Assembly (NCBI GenBank): GCA_017302355.1
Contig: JAFLDQ010000139.1
Span: forward strand, 1 to 9,529
Origin: Dechloromonas sp.
GTDB taxonomy: Bacteria > Pseudomonadota > Gammaproteobacteria > Burkholderiales > Rhodocyclaceae
Direction of reading: 5' to 3'
Length of the DNA: 9,529 nt
This document shows, piece after piece, positions 7,585 through 9,529 of this stretch. Within the stretch, counting starts at the first letter, position 1. Each line of letters starts with the position of its first letter. Below the pieces are notes generated by a model, which saw only the letters and a list, made by a program, of their open reading frames with translations, made no database searches and was not told where the DNA came from. The translations under genes and the position numbers were made by a program.

Positions 7585-8981
7585 ATCCGGTCACCGGCGC
7601 CGCCCACATCCTCGTGGTCGATGACGACGATGACATCCTTCGCCTGCTGTCGATCCGCCTGCGCGCGCGCGGCTTCCGGGTGTCGACCGCGGCCTCGGCC
7701 GAGGAGGCGCTCGGTCGCATCGCCGTCGATCCGCCGCGCGCGGTCGTCAGCGACGTGCGTCTTCCGGGGCGCGACGGCCTCGCCCTGTTCGACGAGATCC
7801 GGGGCGCCTGGCCGACCCTGCCGGTGATCCTGCTGACCGCGCACGGCACCATACCGGATGCGGTCGACGCCACTTCGCGGGGTGTTTTCGGCTACCTGAC
7901 CAAGCCTTTCGACAGCCAGCTACTGCTGGAAAAGATCGACCAGGCCCTGCAACTCTCGGCGCCGGGCGGCGCCGAGAGTTCCGCCGCCCCCCTCGCCGGC
8001 GCGGGTCAGACCGGGGAATGGCTGGCGGGCATCGTCTTCCGCAGTTCCCGGATGTCGGAACTCATGGCCGAAGCGCGCATGGTCGCCGCTTCCGATGCCA
8101 GCGTGCTCATTCGCGGCGAGAGCGGCAGCGGCAAGGAGGTTCTGGCGCGCGCCATTCACCGCGCCAGCTCCCGCGCCAGGGGGCCGTTCATCGCCATCAA
8201 CTGCGGGGCGATTCCCGAGCCACTGCTCGAATCGGAGCTGTTCGGCCATGTCAAGGGCGCCTTCACCGGCGCCGGCGACGCCCGGGGCGGGCTTTTCCAG
8301 GCGGCGGATGGCGGCACGTTGTTCCTCGACGAGATCGGCGACATGCCGCTGGCGCTCCAGGTCAAGCTGCTGCGTGTCCTGCAGGAACGTGCGGTGCGCC
8401 CGGTCGGTGCGACGCGCACCGTACCCGTCGATGTCCGCCTGCTTTCGGCGACCCACCGTGATCTCGATGCGGCCATGGCCGAAGGGCAGTTCCGCGAGGA
8501 TCTCTACTATCGCCTCGATGTCGTTTCGCTGACCTTGCCGAAACTGGAAGAGCGCCGCGAGGACATTCCGCTGCTGGCCGCCCATTTCGTCCAGCAGGTC
8601 GCCGCCCGCTACGGCAAGACGATCCACGGCTTCGCGCCGGACGCGCTGGAAGCCCTGGCCACGGCCGCCTGGCCGGGCAACGTGCGGCAACTCTACAATG
8701 TCGTCGAACAAAGCTGCGCCTTGACCGCGACGCCGCTGATCCCGCTGGCCCTGGTGGCGCGCGCCCTGCGCAAGCCGGCGCTCGAGGCGCTGAGCTACAC
8801 CGAGGCCAAGCACCGCTTCGAGCGCAAATACCTGGTCCAGTTGCTCAAGCTGACCGAAGGCAACGTTGCCGACGCCGCGCGCATCGCCGAGCGCAACCGC
8901 ACCGAGTTCTATCGCCTGCTGCAGAAATACGATCTGACTCCGGGAATGTTCAGAAGCAATGGCGAACCGGCGCCCGACTGA
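7581..8981 (+). CDS. glrR: Sigma-54-dependent response regulator GlrR
   Basis: A 466-residue NtrC-type activator. The receiver domain (about 8-125) has acidic pocket residues D14/D15, phospho-acceptor D58 (SDVRLPG), T86 and K108 (TKP). The central AAA+ domain (about 150-385) has Walker A GESGSGKE (179-186), the sigma-54 contact loop GAFTGA (226-231) intact, Walker B GGTLFLDE (244-251) and the arginine-finger region REDLYYRLDV (305-314). The C-terminal Fis-type helix-turn-helix is about 425-450 (GNVADAARIAERNRTEFYRLL). E. coli GlrR (444 aa) binds TGTC-N10-GACA and activates glmY and rpoE with RpoN. Two sites of that form lie upstream of this operon, facing the bactofilin. The start is set by the ATGA overlap with qseG. 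A GC-rich stretch (about 126-148) links receiver and AAA+ domains. Confidence 0.95.
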   Translation: MNPVTGAAHILVVDDDDDILRLLSIRLRARGFRVSTAASAEEALGRIAVDPPRAVVSDVRLPGRDGLALFDEIRGAWPTLPVILLTAHGTIPDAVDATSRGVFGYLTKPFDSQLLLEKIDQALQLSAPGGAESSAAPLAGAGQTGEWLAGIVFRSSRMSELMAEARMVAASDASVLIRGESGSGKEVLARAIHRASSRARGPFIAINCGAIPEPLLESELFGHVKGAFTGAGDARGGLFQAADGGTLFLDEIGDMPLALQVKLLRVLQERAVRPVGATRTVPVDVRLLSATHRDLDAAMAEGQFREDLYYRLDVVSLTLPKLEERREDIPLLAAHFVQQVAARYGKTIHGFAPDALEALATAAWPGNVRQLYNVVEQSCALTATPLIPLALVARALRKPALEALSYTEAKHRFERKYLVQLLKLTEGNVADAARIAERNRTEFYRLLQKYDLTPGMFRSNGEPAPD

Positions 8982-9095
8982 TTCCGTTTCCGGGTCAGCC
9001 GTGACGCGAAAACGCGCCGCCGGCAGCGTACGCGGCGTGGCAAGGCGAAGGCGGCAGAGTCGGGGTTGGCCGGGAAATGGAATGACAGGGCCGGG

Positions 9096-9362
9096 TCAGG
9101 CCGCTTCCAGGGTCACCAGGAGCGCTCCCTCGGCCACCGTGTCGCCCTCCCTGACATGGATCTCGACGACCCGCCCGGCGTGCGGCGTCGGAATGTCGAG
9201 CGCCACCTTGCCGGTTTCCAGCGTCAGCAGGTTGTCGTCGCGCCGGAGGATATCGCCGGCCTTCACCAGCAGTTCGAGGATGAAAACCTCGCCGCTGGCG
9301 CAGGAGCCGCAGCTCTGCCAGCATTCCGGGTACTTCGGCATGCGAACGCTGATCGTCTCCAT
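9096..9362 (-). CDS. Small stand-alone lipoyl/biotinyl-domain protein with an N-terminal Cys cluster
   Basis: An 88-residue protein that is essentially one biotinyl/lipoyl domain. The carrier hairpin is LLTLETGKVALDIPTPHAG (45-63), with K52 in the T-G-K-V context as the modifiable lysine; E/D-T-x-K is typical of lipoyl rather than biotin (M-K-M) carriers. Downstream GRVVEIHVREGDTVAEGALLVTLE completes the barrel. The oddity is an insertion between the first strand (ISVRMPK) and GEVFILELLVKAGD: it holds C14, C18 and C21 (C-x3-C-x2-C). E2 and GcvH-type lipoyl domains have no such cysteines. I chose the ATG at 9362, with GGAGG about 10 nt upstream and the MP of the lipoyl fold close to the start. 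Longer in-frame starts (9401, 9425) lack an RBS. It is convergent with glrR. Likely a lipoylated carrier or redox adaptor; the partner enzyme is not in the window. Confidence 0.75.
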   Translation of the reverse strand: METISVRMPKYPECWQSCGSCASGEVFILELLVKAGDILRRDDNLLTLETGKVALDIPTPHAGRVVEIHVREGDTVAEGALLVTLEAA

Positions 9363-9444
9363 GGGCCATTTTCCTCCCAGTTTCCGCGATTGAAACGACA
9401 TAGTTTCTGAGGATCCCCGCCACACAAGCGATCCGGTAGAGTTG

Positions 9445-9474
9445 AGGTGATCGAGACACTCACCTATCGGGTGA
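9445..9474 (+). other. Two mutually exclusive small hairpins before the edge gene
   Basis: AGGTGA (9445-9450) can pair with TCACCT (9460-9465). The same TCACC (9460-9464) can instead pair with GGTGA (9470-9474). Both lie immediately 5' of the AAAGGAGG RBS. The pairing is visible; control of translation or read-through is inference. Confidence 0.35.
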
Positions 9475-9491
9475 CGAAAGGAGGCGGGGCG

Positions 9492-9529
9492 ATGGGGACT
9501 TTGGCACAGACGGTGCTTCCGTTCAAGCT
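9492..9529 (+). CDS. N-terminus of a probable transposase (possibly IS1380 family), cut by window end
   Basis: The ATG at 9492 follows AAAGGAGG with about 7-nt spacing, one of the best RBSs in the window. Only 12 full codons are visible (MGTLAQTVLPFK plus two bases of the next, probably Leu). The LPFKL-type opening is reminiscent of IS1380-like transposases from memory, which is thin evidence. It is a real gene start more surely than it is a transposase. Confidence 0.4.
   Translation, partial: MGTLAQTVLPFK

Larger units (their letters stand above)
9415..9529 (+). mobile_element. Possible left end of an insertion sequence, continuing past the window
   Basis: Sequence after about 9415 (ccccgccacacaagcg onwards) leads directly into a short leader, a very strong RBS (AAAGGAGG, 9477-9484) and the start of a protein whose first residues resemble IS1380-family transposases. 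The exact left terminus, inverted repeat and target duplication cannot be fixed without the right end. Low certainty. Confidence 0.3.

Noticed and set aside
8982..9095. Short inverted repeats (CGCCGC/GCGGCG, GGCC/GGCC) between glrR and the lipoyl gene as a bidirectional terminator
   Set aside because: Stems are short with long loops and no T-run follows on either strand; in GC-rich DNA these are expected. No terminator is called for glrR.
9380..9407. GTTTC/GAAAC/GTTTC pattern before the lipoyl gene as a CRISPR-like or IS terminal repeat
   Set aside because: Only 5-bp units with unequal spacing and no further copies; no array or clear terminal repeat.
8995..9459. A 154-codon minus-strand frame overlapping the lipoyl gene
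   Set aside because: Out of frame with the recognisable lipoyl domain and Arg/Pro-rich; the 9096-9362 frame has the family motif and RBS.
9501..9517. A sigma-54-like TGGCACAGACGGTGCT on the plus strand (about 10/12, GG-N10-GC)
   Set aside because: It lies inside the first codons of the edge gene with no operator nearby in view, so it is probably chance. It also warns that such matches alone are not proof; the bactofilin promoter rests on its position and the paired operators.

Overview
The window is high-GC, densely coding DNA that reads like a chromosomal segment of a betaproteobacterium. A Rhodocyclales-type organism is my best guess from protein flavour (EttA, the RcnB/CigR-like protein, GlrK-QseG-GlrR), but I could not run a search. 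It holds nine genes that look real, plus a short 5' fragment of a tenth at the right edge.

Layout. Positions 1-1552 (minus strand) carry an RNA-modification pair: a class I methyltransferase followed 6 bp later by rlhA (23S rRNA C2501 hydroxylation), whose C-terminal end lies outside the window. A 92-residue orphan gene (1665-1943, plus) runs towards ettA and is separated from it by a strong intrinsic terminator (1981-2013). Positions 2093-4456 (minus) carry a secreted Pro/Gly/Tyr-rich RcnB/CigR-like protein followed by the ABC-F ribosome factor ettA. A bactofilin gene (4650-5243, minus) is divergent from a complete glrK-qseG-glrR operon (5595-8981, plus): sensor kinase, outer-membrane lipoprotein and sigma-54 activator, joined by overlapping stop/start codons. 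Convergent to glrR is a tiny lipoyl-domain protein with an unusual Cys cluster (9096-9362, minus). The last ~110 bp look like the left end of an insertion sequence running off the window.

Most interesting signal. The 351-bp divergent region between the bactofilin and glrK (5244-5594) contains two perfect inverted repeats, TGTCG-N8-CGACA, at 5373-5390 and 5440-5457. Each fits the published enterobacterial GlrR operator TGTC-N10-GACA. Facing the bactofilin gene is a good sigma-54 -24/-12 element (CTGGCATGGTAATCGCT, minus strand, 5298-5282). Its predicted start site lies about 28 nt before a strong RBS and about 110 bp from the nearer operator, with a 79% A+T stretch between. The simplest reading is that GlrK/QseG/GlrR, an envelope-sensing system known in enterics for activating the sRNA glmY, here drives a divergently transcribed bactofilin cytoskeletal gene, and possibly also itself. 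I know of no description of such a GlrR-bactofilin circuit.
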